31,657 bases of DNA, from NCBI GenBank assembly GCA_037440525.1, contig JBBITW010000017.1:1-31657 (forward strand), given 5' to 3'. Position 1 is the first letter of the stretch; each line of letters starts with the position of its first letter. The stretch is from JBBITW01 sp037440525. GTDB taxonomy: Bacteria; Desulfobacterota; BSN033; UBA1163. The position numbers and the translations under genes were made by a program. Below the pieces are notes generated by a model, which was not told the origin of the DNA, did not search any database, and saw only the letters and a list, made by a program, of their open reading frames with translations. Shown in pieces: positions 14,227-22,475 of the stretch.

Positions 14227-15093
14227 ATGGCTGTACTGATATATGGGCTAATCAGTAGCGTAACCCTTGCCCTGATGGCAATTGGTTTAAGCTTTACCTT
14301 TGGCGTTAGCGGAATAGCCAACTTCGCTTATAGTGCCTTATATATATTTAGTGCCTACTTAACCTGGCAACTCCTTAACGCCATAGGTCTACCTTATTTC
14401 CTGGCAATAATCATTTCTGTTTTGACCACAGCATTACTCGGAGGACTGATTTACTGGGTTGTACTGCTTCGTGTAAGAGGACAGGTTCTATCTGAGGTTA
14501 TTGCAACTTTTGCATTAGGGGTTGGTATTTTGGAACTCCTCAGGTTGTCTGGACTCACAGGCTATGGTTTTAAGCTCCCCCGTTTTGTAGAGGGTTATTT
14601 AGAAATAATGGGGGAGGTAATAGATTATCAACGCCTGATAGTAGTAATTATGGGTATGGGTTTGGTCATATTTATCTATCTCTTCACACGCTTCACAAAG
14701 ATTGGTCGGAGTTTCAGGGCAATAGCCCAGAATGAACGTACTGCCCTTTCTTTTGGTGTGGAATCTGACTGGACAGCCATGCTCAGTTTAGCATTTGGGT
14801 CAGCCTTGGGAGCAGTAGCCTCGGTTACCCTTATGCCGCTTTCTATTATTATGGTTGAAGAGGGATCAAATGTCTTAATCTTTGCACTGGCGGTTGGAAT
14901 AATTGGAGGATTAGAAAGCATCCTGGGTGTTATTGTCGGAAGTTTTATCCTTGGATATGCTCAGGTAATTACTGCAACATATATTTCTCCACATCTAATC
15001 ATGGTTGTTGCACTGGGAGCAATTATCACAATACTTTTAATAAAACCCTCCGGATTATTTGGGAAGTATAAGGAGCTTGAAGAAAGAGTCTGA
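14227..15093 (+). CDS. livH: branched-chain amino acid-type ABC permease, LivH type
   Basis: The 288-aa protein is an inner-membrane permease with about eight hydrophobic helices. Typical LivH features are the N-terminal GLSFTFGVSGIANFAYSALY, the cytoplasmic loop FRAIAQNERTALSFGV that contacts the ATPase, and the C-terminal SFILGYAQVI. It lies 7 bases after the binding-protein gene. The specificity of the whole importer is unknown, so the symbol denotes family only. Confidence 0.9.
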   Translation: MAVLIYGLISSVTLALMAIGLSFTFGVSGIANFAYSALYIFSAYLTWQLLNAIGLPYFLAIIISVLTTALLGGLIYWVVLLRVRGQVLSEVIATFALGVGILELLRLSGLTGYGFKLPRFVEGYLEIMGEVIDYQRLIVVIMGMGLVIFIYLFTRFTKIGRSFRAIAQNERTALSFGVESDWTAMLSLAFGSALGAVASVTLMPLSIIMVEEGSNVLIFALAVGIIGGLESILGVIVGSFILGYAQVITATYISPHLIMVVALGAIITILLIKPSGLFGKYKELEERV

Positions 15094-15107
15094 TATCAAG
15101 GTCAGGG

Positions 15108-16127
15108 ATGACAAAGAAAGAAACCATTCATTACCGTATTGAAAGACTTGATAGAGGAATAAAGGTCAGGTCAGATGATATTTTTGCTATCGCTTCATTC
15201 AGAGAAATAATTTACCTGTTATTTCCGAGGGTCTTGCCGATTGTTGTTCTTCTCATCCTCCCTTTCTTCTTGAATATCTATTGGACAAAGGTAATCCTTA
15301 CATCTTGTGTGATTTCCATACTCGCATTAAGTTGGGATTTGATCGCATCTGCAGGTATGGTCTCTTTGGGACAGGCCTTATTCTATGGTTTAGGAGCCTA
15401 CATAACAGGTGCCCTCAATCACTATTTTGGGTTGCCAATTATTATTACAATACCACTTGCAGGATTGGGCGGAGGATTTATCAGCACACTTCTTCTTTTA
15501 CCTGTGTTGAGATTGAGGGGGATATACTTTTCGATGATTACCCTCGTCCTCCCATTGATGTCTATCAGGATTATTGAGGCAACTGGAATCTTTGGAGGTA
15601 TTGAAGGTTTAAGTGGATTGAGTCCTTTTCCTAACAGATGGGTTGAGGTATACCTTGCCATCTTTGCCCTCCTCTTCTGCCTTTTCAGTTTCCGTAGATT
15701 AATCAGTACGGACTATGGTCTTGTTTTTAAAGGAATCAGAGATAATGACCGCTCAGCAATGAGCAGTGGCGTAAATATCTATAGATATAAGGCTGAGGCA
15801 CTCCTCATTGGAAGCACTGCAGGAGCATTTGCCGGGGCTTTGATGACCCATGTCTATAGATTTGCTGGCATGCCTTCTTTCGCTCTGGACCTTTCCCTTC
15901 TACCCCTTGCCAGTGCTGTGGTAGGAGGCATTGGGACTTTTGCAGGGACCACCTTGGGTGCCTTTATCTTGGTTCCCATATCAGAGGCGCTACGTGCCTT
16001 TGGAACTCTCAGAATAGTTTTTTACTGCTTTACTCTGGTAATCTTTGTTGTTGGATTACCTGAAGGGATATTTCATTATATACAGAGGAAATATCATCAG
16101 TTTGAAAGATTGGCAAGGATTGAGTAG
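15108..16127 (+). CDS. livM: branched-chain amino acid-type ABC permease, LivM type
   Basis: The second permease, 339 aa, has a polar N-terminal extension (about residues 1-35) and then about nine to ten membrane helices. LivM signatures are SWDLIASAGMVSLGQALFYG, LRLRGIYFSMITLVLP, the coupling loop FKGIRDNDRSAMSSGV, and AVVGGIGTFAGTTLGAF near the end. It pairs with the LivH-type permease to form the channel. Confidence 0.9.
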   Translation: MTKKETIHYRIERLDRGIKVRSDDIFAIASFREIIYLLFPRVLPIVVLLILPFFLNIYWTKVILTSCVISILALSWDLIASAGMVSLGQALFYGLGAYITGALNHYFGLPIIITIPLAGLGGGFISTLLLLPVLRLRGIYFSMITLVLPLMSIRIIEATGIFGGIEGLSGLSPFPNRWVEVYLAIFALLFCLFSFRRLISTDYGLVFKGIRDNDRSAMSSGVNIYRYKAEALLIGSTAGAFAGALMTHVYRFAGMPSFALDLSLLPLASAVVGGIGTFAGTTLGAFILVPISEALRAFGTLRIVFYCFTLVIFVVGLPEGIFHYIQRKYHQFERLARIE

Positions 16128-16131
16128 GGTG

Positions 16132-16911
16132 ATGGGGAATAATCTCTTACTTCGGGTCGAAGGTTTGAGCAAAAGGTTTGGAGGGGTGGTGGCAGTGGAG
16201 AATATTAGCTTTCACCTCCGACAAGGGGAATCCCTTGGAATTATTGGTCCAAATGGCTCAGGGAAAACCACTTTGGTAAATCTGATTACAAGTTTTACAA
16301 AACCAGATTCAGGAAAGGTCTTTTACAGGGGAAAGGAGATAACCGGTCTTATGCCCTATGAGATCGCCAACCTTGGTATTGTTCGCTCTTTTCAAATGGT
16401 AAGGCCCTTTCAACTCCCAGCATTTAAAAATATGATTATACCCCTTCGCTCTCCAAGGGTAATGAAACAGGTTAGAGGAGGGAGGTTTGGTGAAAGGGAT
16501 GAGGTAGCAGTTGACCTTCTCGAAGAGGTAGGATTTGAGAGGGATTCTTTTGTGCCTTACAAAATGGCCAATACCTTACCCCATGGATATCTGAAAAGGA
16601 TGGAGCTGGCACGCTGTATGGCGATGCGACCTGATATTTTGATCCTCGATGAACTCTTTTCAGGAATGAGTATGTCAGAGGTGGCGAGCACCCTTCCCAT
16701 CATAGAAAGACTTAAAGAAGAAGGTAAGACAGTCGTGATGATTGAACATAGATTGAGAGAGCTTTTCCGAATCGTTGATCGTGTGATTGTCTTAAATTTT
16801 GGAAGAAAGATTGCTGAAGGAAATCCCCGAGAAGTGATGGAGAGTGAAGAGGTCAAAAAGGCATACCTCGGAAGTGAAGTTGAATTAGAAGAGGCTATCC
16901 AAAATGCTTGA
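16132..16911 (+). CDS. livG: ABC transporter ATPase, LivG type
   Basis: This is one of the two nucleotide-binding subunits, 259 aa. Walker A is GPNGSGKTT (residues 39-47), the Q-loop region is IVRSFQMVRPFQ, Walker B is ILILDE, and the H-loop is VVMIEH. The signature motif is degenerate: LPHGY (residues 149-153) stands where LSxGQ is expected, and the D-loop region reads LFSGMSMSE. ATG 16132 lies 4 bases after the livM stop, with GTG 16129 as an alternative. It overlaps livF by 8 bases. The altered signature suggests asymmetric ATP sites in the LivG/LivF pair. Confidence 0.9.
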   Translation: MGNNLLLRVEGLSKRFGGVVAVENISFHLRQGESLGIIGPNGSGKTTLVNLITSFTKPDSGKVFYRGKEITGLMPYEIANLGIVRSFQMVRPFQLPAFKNMIIPLRSPRVMKQVRGGRFGERDEVAVDLLEEVGFERDSFVPYKMANTLPHGYLKRMELARCMAMRPDILILDELFSGMSMSEVASTLPIIERLKEEGKTVVMIEHRLRELFRIVDRVIVLNFGRKIAEGNPREVMESEEVKKAYLGSEVELEEAIQNA

Positions 16912-17647
16912 AGTTAAAAATCTTATGGTCTTTTATGAGAATGCCCTCGCTCTAAACAACCTAAGCCTCGAGATACTTAGGGGTGAGATCGTTGGGGTTT
17001 TAGGATCTAATAGTGCCGGAAAGAGTACTCTTATGGACACCATCTCAGGCCTTATCCTCGATTTAAAGGTAAAGGAGATGAGGCGGGGTGGCGAAAGGAT
17101 CACAATTGTTGGTGAAATAATATTTAGTGGAGAAGACATTACTTATATGAAACCTCGCTACAGGGTGGAGAAGGGTATTGTTCTGGCACGTGAGAGACAT
17201 CCTATCTTCCCAGAAAGTGATGTGATAGAAAACTTAAAGATAGGGGCACACCTCCGTAAGACTTCCGAGATGGATGAGGGCATTGATTTAGTATTTCAGG
17301 TATTTCCACCTTTAAAGGAATTAAGAAAGAGAAGGGCAGGTCTTTTGAGCGGTGGGGAACAGCAGATGCTTATTATAGGGATGGCATTAATGGCAAAGCC
17401 GAAGCTGTTACTTCTGGACGAACCTTTGTTAGGTTTAAGCCCGGCACTTCAGGCCAATCTTGTAAAGGCAATTAGAGATATTCGGGAAAGGGGAGTGACT
17501 GTGCTGATTACAGAACAATTTGCGAGGCCCCTTTTACCAATTCTATCCCGAGGATGGGTTATAGAGAACGGTGTCCCTGTCCTCTCCGGGACAGGTCGGG
17601 AGCTTATAGATAATCCAGAAGTGAGGGCTGCGTATTTTGGGGTTTAA
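16904..17647 (+). CDS. livF: ABC transporter ATPase, LivF type
   Basis: The second ATPase, 247 aa, has Walker A GSNSAGKST (residues 34-42), an intact signature LSGGEQQ (148-154), Walker B LLLLDEPLLGLSP and H-loop region VLITEQFARP, where Gln replaces the usual His as is common in LivF. A short insertion (RRGGERITIVGE) lies between Walker A and the Q-loop. It overlaps livG by 8 bases and is followed within 10 bases by the CoA ligase gene, which ties transport to CoA activation. Confidence 0.9.
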   Translation: MLEVKNLMVFYENALALNNLSLEILRGEIVGVLGSNSAGKSTLMDTISGLILDLKVKEMRRGGERITIVGEIIFSGEDITYMKPRYRVEKGIVLARERHPIFPESDVIENLKIGAHLRKTSEMDEGIDLVFQVFPPLKELRKRRAGLLSGGEQQMLIIGMALMAKPKLLLLDEPLLGLSPALQANLVKAIRDIRERGVTVLITEQFARPLLPILSRGWVIENGVPVLSGTGRELIDNPEVRAAYFGV

Positions 17648-17657
17648 GGGTTTAGAA

Positions 17658-19313
17658 GTGTCAGTGGAGATAGAGGCACAAAATATGTGGGAAGCCTTCA
17701 ATGATATAGTAGAAAGGTTTCCTGAGAAAAGGGCCTTAATTTATTTAGGAAATGAATGGACATATTCAGAGTTAAAAAATGCAGCTGAAAGACTGGCCAC
17801 TTCACTTCACCACATGGGATTAGGTGAGGGGGATAGGGCTATCATTTATTTAACTAACCTTCCCCAGTGGATAATTTCATGGTTAGCACTTCAGCGTTTA
17901 GGAAGTATACCTGTTCCAATCACCCCTATTTATACCCCACGTGATCTGAGATATATTGTAAATGACAGTGGGGCAGAGACCATCTTTTGTCTCGACACAA
18001 ATTTTGGATATGTTACAGAAGTTCTCCCAGAGACCATTTTAAAGAGAGTCATTGTCACCACAATGGTTGAGCTTTTACCAGGATGGAAGAGATTTATTGG
18101 CAAGGCCTTTAACAGAATTCCTGAAGGAAGGGTTAGCCGGGGAAAGAATATCTATAATTTTAAGTCATTAATAAAAACATCACCTTCACCTTTACCATCC
18201 TTGAAGAGGCAAGGTAAAGATATATGCCAGATGTATTATACAGGAGGAACACTTGGACTTCCTAAGGGAGTGCCTTTATCAAATAACCTTCTGTTGAAAG
18301 AAGCCATACCATGGCAAAGGAGTATGAGTGAATCCGAGATCCCAAGGGGTGAGGATATAGCACTTCAGTCTGCCCCCATGTTTCATGTTCTTGGTGGAGT
18401 TGTGATGCTCGGTGCTATGCTTTCAGGGGATACATTGGTTCTATTGGCCAGGATGAATTTGGATGGTGCATTTGATCATATTGAGAGATATAAAATAAAG
18501 AGTATTTTTGGAGTTCCAACATTTTATCGAAATATCCTTGAGCACGATAGAGTTGATTATTATAATTTAAAATCTCTAAAATATTGCTTCTGCGCAGGAG
18601 ATGTATTGCCCCTCGAAATAAGTGATAGATGGATAAAGAGGTTTGGTATCCATATTTGCCAGGGATATGGTGCTACAGAGACAGGTGCTGCTGTTTCTTT
18701 AACTTATATAAATGAGAATCTGCCTGAAGGATGTGCGGGGAGAATACTACCAACTAAAAAGGTTAAGCTTATTGACCCCGAAACCTTACAACCTGTTTCT
18801 CCAGGCGACCCAGGAGAATTACTGGTCTCTTCAGATAATATGGTAACTTCTTATTGGAATAAGCCAGATGAGACAGAAAAATGTTTTGTTAATCTGGAAG
18901 GAAGGATCTGGTATAGAACAGGCGATATTGTGCGGATAGACCAGGATGGAAGGCTCTTCTTCCTCGATAGATCGGCAGATATGATTAAACATAAGGGTTA
19001 TCGGGTGGCTGCCTCAGAGATAGAGACTGTTTTGCAGGAACATCCTGCAGTGATAGCTTCCTGTGTTGTGGGAATTCCTGACGAAAGACTTGGAGAGAGA
19101 ATAAAGGCATTTGTCGTATTAAAAGAAGATATTAAGGGTGTAAGTGGATATGACCTGATGAGATGGTGCAGGGAGAAACTTGCTCCATATAAGGTTCCTG
19201 AATACATAGAATTTCGTGATATGTTACCCAAGACAAAGGTTGGAAAGATATTAAGGCGGGAGATGAGAGCAGATGAATTAAAGAAACTGGAAAAGGATAG
19301 ATGGAAATCTTAA
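17658..19313 (+). CDS. AMP-forming acyl-CoA synthetase
   Basis: This member of the ANL superfamily activates a carboxylic acid to its CoA thioester via an acyl-adenylate. The P-loop reads YTGGTLGLPKG (residues 194-204), with Gly and Leu at two positions that are usually Ser and Thr. GYGATETG, YRTGDIVRIDQDG, the hinge RSADMIKHKGYRV and the catalytic Lys region KTKVGKILRR follow in order. The 551-aa length fits long-chain or aromatic acyl-CoA synthetases. GTG 17658 was chosen because AGAA lies upstream and the frame above it runs into the livF end; ATG 17685 is an alternative. The substrate is unknown. Its position behind an importer suggests it traps the imported acid as CoA ester. Confidence 0.9.
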   Translation: MSVEIEAQNMWEAFNDIVERFPEKRALIYLGNEWTYSELKNAAERLATSLHHMGLGEGDRAIIYLTNLPQWIISWLALQRLGSIPVPITPIYTPRDLRYIVNDSGAETIFCLDTNFGYVTEVLPETILKRVIVTTMVELLPGWKRFIGKAFNRIPEGRVSRGKNIYNFKSLIKTSPSPLPSLKRQGKDICQMYYTGGTLGLPKGVPLSNNLLLKEAIPWQRSMSESEIPRGEDIALQSAPMFHVLGGVVMLGAMLSGDTLVLLARMNLDGAFDHIERYKIKSIFGVPTFYRNILEHDRVDYYNLKSLKYCFCAGDVLPLEISDRWIKRFGIHICQGYGATETGAAVSLTYINENLPEGCAGRILPTKKVKLIDPETLQPVSPGDPGELLVSSDNMVTSYWNKPDETEKCFVNLEGRIWYRTGDIVRIDQDGRLFFLDRSADMIKHKGYRVAASEIETVLQEHPAVIASCVVGIPDERLGERIKAFVVLKEDIKGVSGYDLMRWCREKLAPYKVPEYIEFRDMLPKTKVGKILRREMRADELKKLEKDRWKS

Positions 19314-19381
19314 ACATAATTTTAGTCTAAATCATTTCTTTTTAAATAGGATTTTATAGATGAATATTAGAGGTGTTGGGG

Positions 19382-20140
19382 ATGGATTTAGGGATTAATG
19401 GGAAGGTTGTCTTAATAACAGGTGGGGCAAGGGGTTTGGGAAGGGTAGATGCATTGAAGTTTGCCTCTGAAGGGTGTCGAGTGGCCATTTGTGATGTTAA
19501 TTCGGAGGGAAACCAGAGAGTGGTTTCTGAAATAGAGAAGGCAGGGGGGGTTGCCCGGGCATACACCTGCGACATCACAAAGTTAGAGCAGGTAAAAGAG
19601 ATGATCGAGGATATTCAGGCTACATGGAAGAATGTAGACATATTGGTTAACAACGCCTCATGCCTCGATAATATTCAAATCATAGAAAAGATGGATGACA
19701 ATTTATGGTTAAGGGATATAAATGTTAATCTTACTGGAACATATTACGTTACAAAGGCTTGCTTCACGGGGATGAAGGAACAGAGATGGGGAAGGGTAAT
19801 TACAATGTCCTCTGCGGCTGGAGTGATGGGAGGGTTTGGTCAGGGGAGTTATTCTGCCACAAAGAGTGGTGTGCTGGGCCTTATGAAGTCTATTGCCTTT
19901 GAAGGTGGTAGGTATAATATTACAGCCAATAGCATCGTAGCCGGGGTTGTGAAGACCGAAGCCTATGAGATGCTGGACCAAAAGGTGCGGGAGCGCATAG
20001 AGAAACGGACAGTCCTTGGCCGCTCTGCCCAACCTGAAGAGATTGCCAACGTTATTTTGTTCTTAGCATCAGAGGGGGCATGTTATATTACAGGAAGCGA
20101 GATCTATGTTACAGGAGGTATTCATCTATTTACTTTTTAA
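19382..20140 (+). CDS. short-chain dehydrogenase/reductase (FabG-like)
   Basis: This classical SDR, 252 aa, has the NAD(P)-binding TGGARGLG (residues 13-20), the NNAS variant of NNAG, the active-site Ser at about 143-144 (MSSAAGVMGG), and Y157-X3-K161 (YSATK). An Asp at the end of the second strand (ICDVNSEG) suggests NAD rather than NADP. ATG 19382 follows AGAGGTG. In this cluster a 3-hydroxyacyl-CoA or alcohol dehydrogenase role is plausible. It is not the fatty-acid FabG by context, because no other fab gene is near. Confidence 0.88.
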   Translation: MDLGINGKVVLITGGARGLGRVDALKFASEGCRVAICDVNSEGNQRVVSEIEKAGGVARAYTCDITKLEQVKEMIEDIQATWKNVDILVNNASCLDNIQIIEKMDDNLWLRDINVNLTGTYYVTKACFTGMKEQRWGRVITMSSAAGVMGGFGQGSYSATKSGVLGLMKSIAFEGGRYNITANSIVAGVVKTEAYEMLDQKVRERIEKRTVLGRSAQPEEIANVILFLASEGACYITGSEIYVTGGIHLFTF

Positions 20141-20205
20141 TAGACTCATCTATTATTACCCTTTCAAAAAATATGAAACAATTCCATAATAATTAGAGGA
20201 TTAAT

Positions 20206-22266
20206 ATGGCAGAGAAAATTGTAAGGTCTATCTGTGGTTTTTGTCATACAAGTTGTGGTCTAATTATTCATGTTCAAAATGGGAAGATCCAGAAGATAGA
20301 GGGTGATCCTGATCATCCAGTAAACAGGGGTCATCTATGTGTGAAGGCTCAGGGGATAAAAGCACTGGTAGAGTCAGAGGATCGGTTGAGATTTCCCTTA
20401 AAGAAGACTAAGGGAGGATTTGTTAAAATCTCTTGGGATGAGGCCTTGGATTTAGCTTCAGAGAAGCTAATAAAGATAAGGGAGGAATATGGGCCAGAAA
20501 GTTTGGTTCGATTTTCAGGGGCTCCTGTGACCTATGAGGCACGGGATGGGTTTTTACAATTCATGGGTGTATATGGTTCACCAAACCTTTCTGGTGTTAG
20601 TAACCTCTGCCATGTTCCAAGGCTTGTGGCCTTTGTGGATGCCTTTGGCGGAAGGCCTGAACCTGACTATGAAAATTCTAAATTGATCATCTTCTGGGGC
20701 GTAAACCCTGCTAATACTACAAGATTCTGCTGTTATGCATCCTATGATGGTTACAATAAAATTATCCCGAGGGCCCGGGATAAGGGTGCAAAGATCGTTG
20801 TTATCGATCCAATTCGATCCGAGACTGCTTCTTTTGCAGATATTTGGATTCATCCAAAGATAGGGACTGATTCAGCTTTAGGACTCTCTATGATACATAC
20901 GATCATCAATGAGGATCTTTATGACGAGGAGTTCGTTGGGCAGTGGCTGATTGGATTTGAAGAGATAAAAAAACATGTGGAGACAATGAGCCCCGAGTGG
21001 GCAGAGAAAATAACATCTGTCCCTGCTGATCAAATAAAGGAACTTGCAAGACTCTATGCCAAAACAGAAGGAGCTCTTATCCTTGACGGAAATGGCCTCG
21101 ATATGCATACAAATGGGGTTGATACGGTCAGGGTAATTTGTATGCTCATTGCCCTCACAGGTAATATTGATAAACCTGGTGGAAACGTCTTCTTTCCATT
21201 TGCTCCACAAAGATTACTCCCAACAATCGTTTCGGAAAAGAAGAGAATTGGCCTGGAGGAATTTCCTCTATTTCCAAGCTGTTCTTTTCCTGCTGTTAAG
21301 GATTACCTTCTGAGGGAAGATCCTGAGCGACCCAGGGCGATGATAGTGCATCACAGTAATCCTGTTCTCGCTCAGGCAAATCAGGAAAGAACCCAAAAAG
21401 CACTAAAGAATTTAGAATTTTTAATGGTCTTCGATATCTTTCCAACCGCAACCACTGAGATTGCAGACCTCATCCTCCCATCTTCATCAGATTTTGAGAG
21501 GATTGACTACAGGGCATATTCGAGCAGTCGAGGAGGATATGTTGCCCTACGCGAGAAGGTTATGGAACCTGTTGGAGAATCTCGATCTGTATTTGAAGTT
21601 GAATATGAATTGGCAAGAAGGATGGGGCTTGAAAAGGATTATCCATTTCGTAATACAGAGGAATGGATAGATTTTGTTTTAGCTCCTTCTCGTGTGAGCC
21701 TTAATGATCTAAAAAACAATCATATAATTTATATTACTCCACCTATGGTTTATGAGAAATATAAAAAGGAGGGCTTTCAGACACCTACGAAAAAGGTAGA
21801 GTGTTTCTCCGAAAGGTTTAAGAAATATAATTATGGAGCACTACCATCATTTCACTATCCAGCAGAATGTCATGAGACAAATCCTGAACTATCAAAAGAT
21901 TATAGACTCATGGGAACCAGTAGAAAACCCTCAGAGTTTGTCCATACGAAATTTAGAAACCTGATTCCCTTAAGGAGGATATATCCAGATCCCCTTATTA
22001 TGGTGAATACTGAAGATGCAAACCTTAGAGGAATCGGGGAGGGAGATTTGGTGGAGGTGAAGTCTCCGAGAGGTAGGATTCAGGTTAAGGCCCGAATAAC
22101 AGAGGATGTTCCTAAGGGTCTTGTAGCAATTGATTTTGGCTGGGGGAATCCAACTGATAAAGGAGCAAATGTTAATATTTTGGTAAACGATGCAGTCTGG
22201 GATCCAATCTCAGGTGGGTATCCAAATAGATTATTTCTTTGCGATATAAAAAAGTTATTGTGCTGA
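20206..22266 (+). CDS. molybdopterin (Mo/W) oxidoreductase, DMSO reductase family
   Basis: The 686-aa protein is a bis-MGD enzyme of the DMSO reductase superfamily. The N-terminal [4Fe-4S] motif is C10-X2-C13-X3-C17-X27-C45, followed by K47 as in electron-relaying members. A likely metal ligand is C135 in VSNLCHVPR. The molybdopterin-binding C-terminal domain contains NTEDANLRGIGEGDLVEVKS. There is no Tat signal, so it is cytoplasmic. No iron-sulfur or membrane subunit gene is adjacent, so electron partners lie elsewhere or it works alone. Single-subunit cytoplasmic relatives include formate dehydrogenase-like and acetylene hydratase-like enzymes. The real reaction is unknown. RBS AGAGGA precedes ATG 20206. 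Confidence 0.87.
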   Translation: MAEKIVRSICGFCHTSCGLIIHVQNGKIQKIEGDPDHPVNRGHLCVKAQGIKALVESEDRLRFPLKKTKGGFVKISWDEALDLASEKLIKIREEYGPESLVRFSGAPVTYEARDGFLQFMGVYGSPNLSGVSNLCHVPRLVAFVDAFGGRPEPDYENSKLIIFWGVNPANTTRFCCYASYDGYNKIIPRARDKGAKIVVIDPIRSETASFADIWIHPKIGTDSALGLSMIHTIINEDLYDEEFVGQWLIGFEEIKKHVETMSPEWAEKITSVPADQIKELARLYAKTEGALILDGNGLDMHTNGVDTVRVICMLIALTGNIDKPGGNVFFPFAPQRLLPTIVSEKKRIGLEEFPLFPSCSFPAVKDYLLREDPERPRAMIVHHSNPVLAQANQERTQKALKNLEFLMVFDIFPTATTEIADLILPSSSDFERIDYRAYSSSRGGYVALREKVMEPVGESRSVFEVEYELARRMGLEKDYPFRNTEEWIDFVLAPSRVSLNDLKNNHIIYITPPMVYEKYKKEGFQTPTKKVECFSERFKKYNYGALPSFHYPAECHETNPELSKDYRLMGTSRKPSEFVHTKFRNLIPLRRIYPDPLIMVNTEDANLRGIGEGDLVEVKSPRGRIQVKARITEDVPKGLVAIDFGWGNPTDKGANVNILVNDAVWDPISGGYPNRLFLCDIKKLLC

Positions 22267-22286
22267 GGGATTAAAAAATAGTTAAA

Positions 22287-22457
22287 ACCTGAATTGAGTG
22301 ATTCTATATTGTCATTGCGAAGCAATCTCTCCAAAATTGTCATTCCGAGCGGAGCGAGGAATCTATGAGATTACCACGCAACGACTGATAAATATCCACC
22401 CAAAGCGGGGCCGCCTTTGGCGGAAAGGCTTTTATTAAAAAATCGCTCAATTTTGGT
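22287..22457. repeat. MITE-like inverted-repeat element A
   Basis: The ends form a 17-base imperfect inverted repeat: ACCTGAATTGAGTGATT (22287-22303) against the reverse complement of 22441-22457, 14 of 17 matching. Inside are GTCATTGCGAAGCAATCTC, a GTCATTCCGAGCGGAGCGAG motif, and a perfect hairpin CCGCCTTTGGCGG (22411-22423). Element B near 26042 has matching ends and the same internal hairpin. No open frame or transposase is present. It sits between convergent genes, where its hairpin followed by AAAGGCTTTT may also end transcription. Confidence 0.72.
22411..22434 (+). terminator. possible terminator for the convergent Mo-enzyme and gcvT-glyA genes
   Basis: CCGCC-TTT-GGCGG (22411-22423) forms a short GC hairpin, followed by AAAGGC and TTTTATT on the plus strand. 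It lies 145 bases after the oxidoreductase stop and 42 bases beyond the end of the minus-strand fusion gene. The T-run is not immediately next to the stem, so efficiency is uncertain. It belongs to repeat element A. Confidence 0.35.
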
Positions 22458-22475
22458 AAAATATAATCCCTTCAC

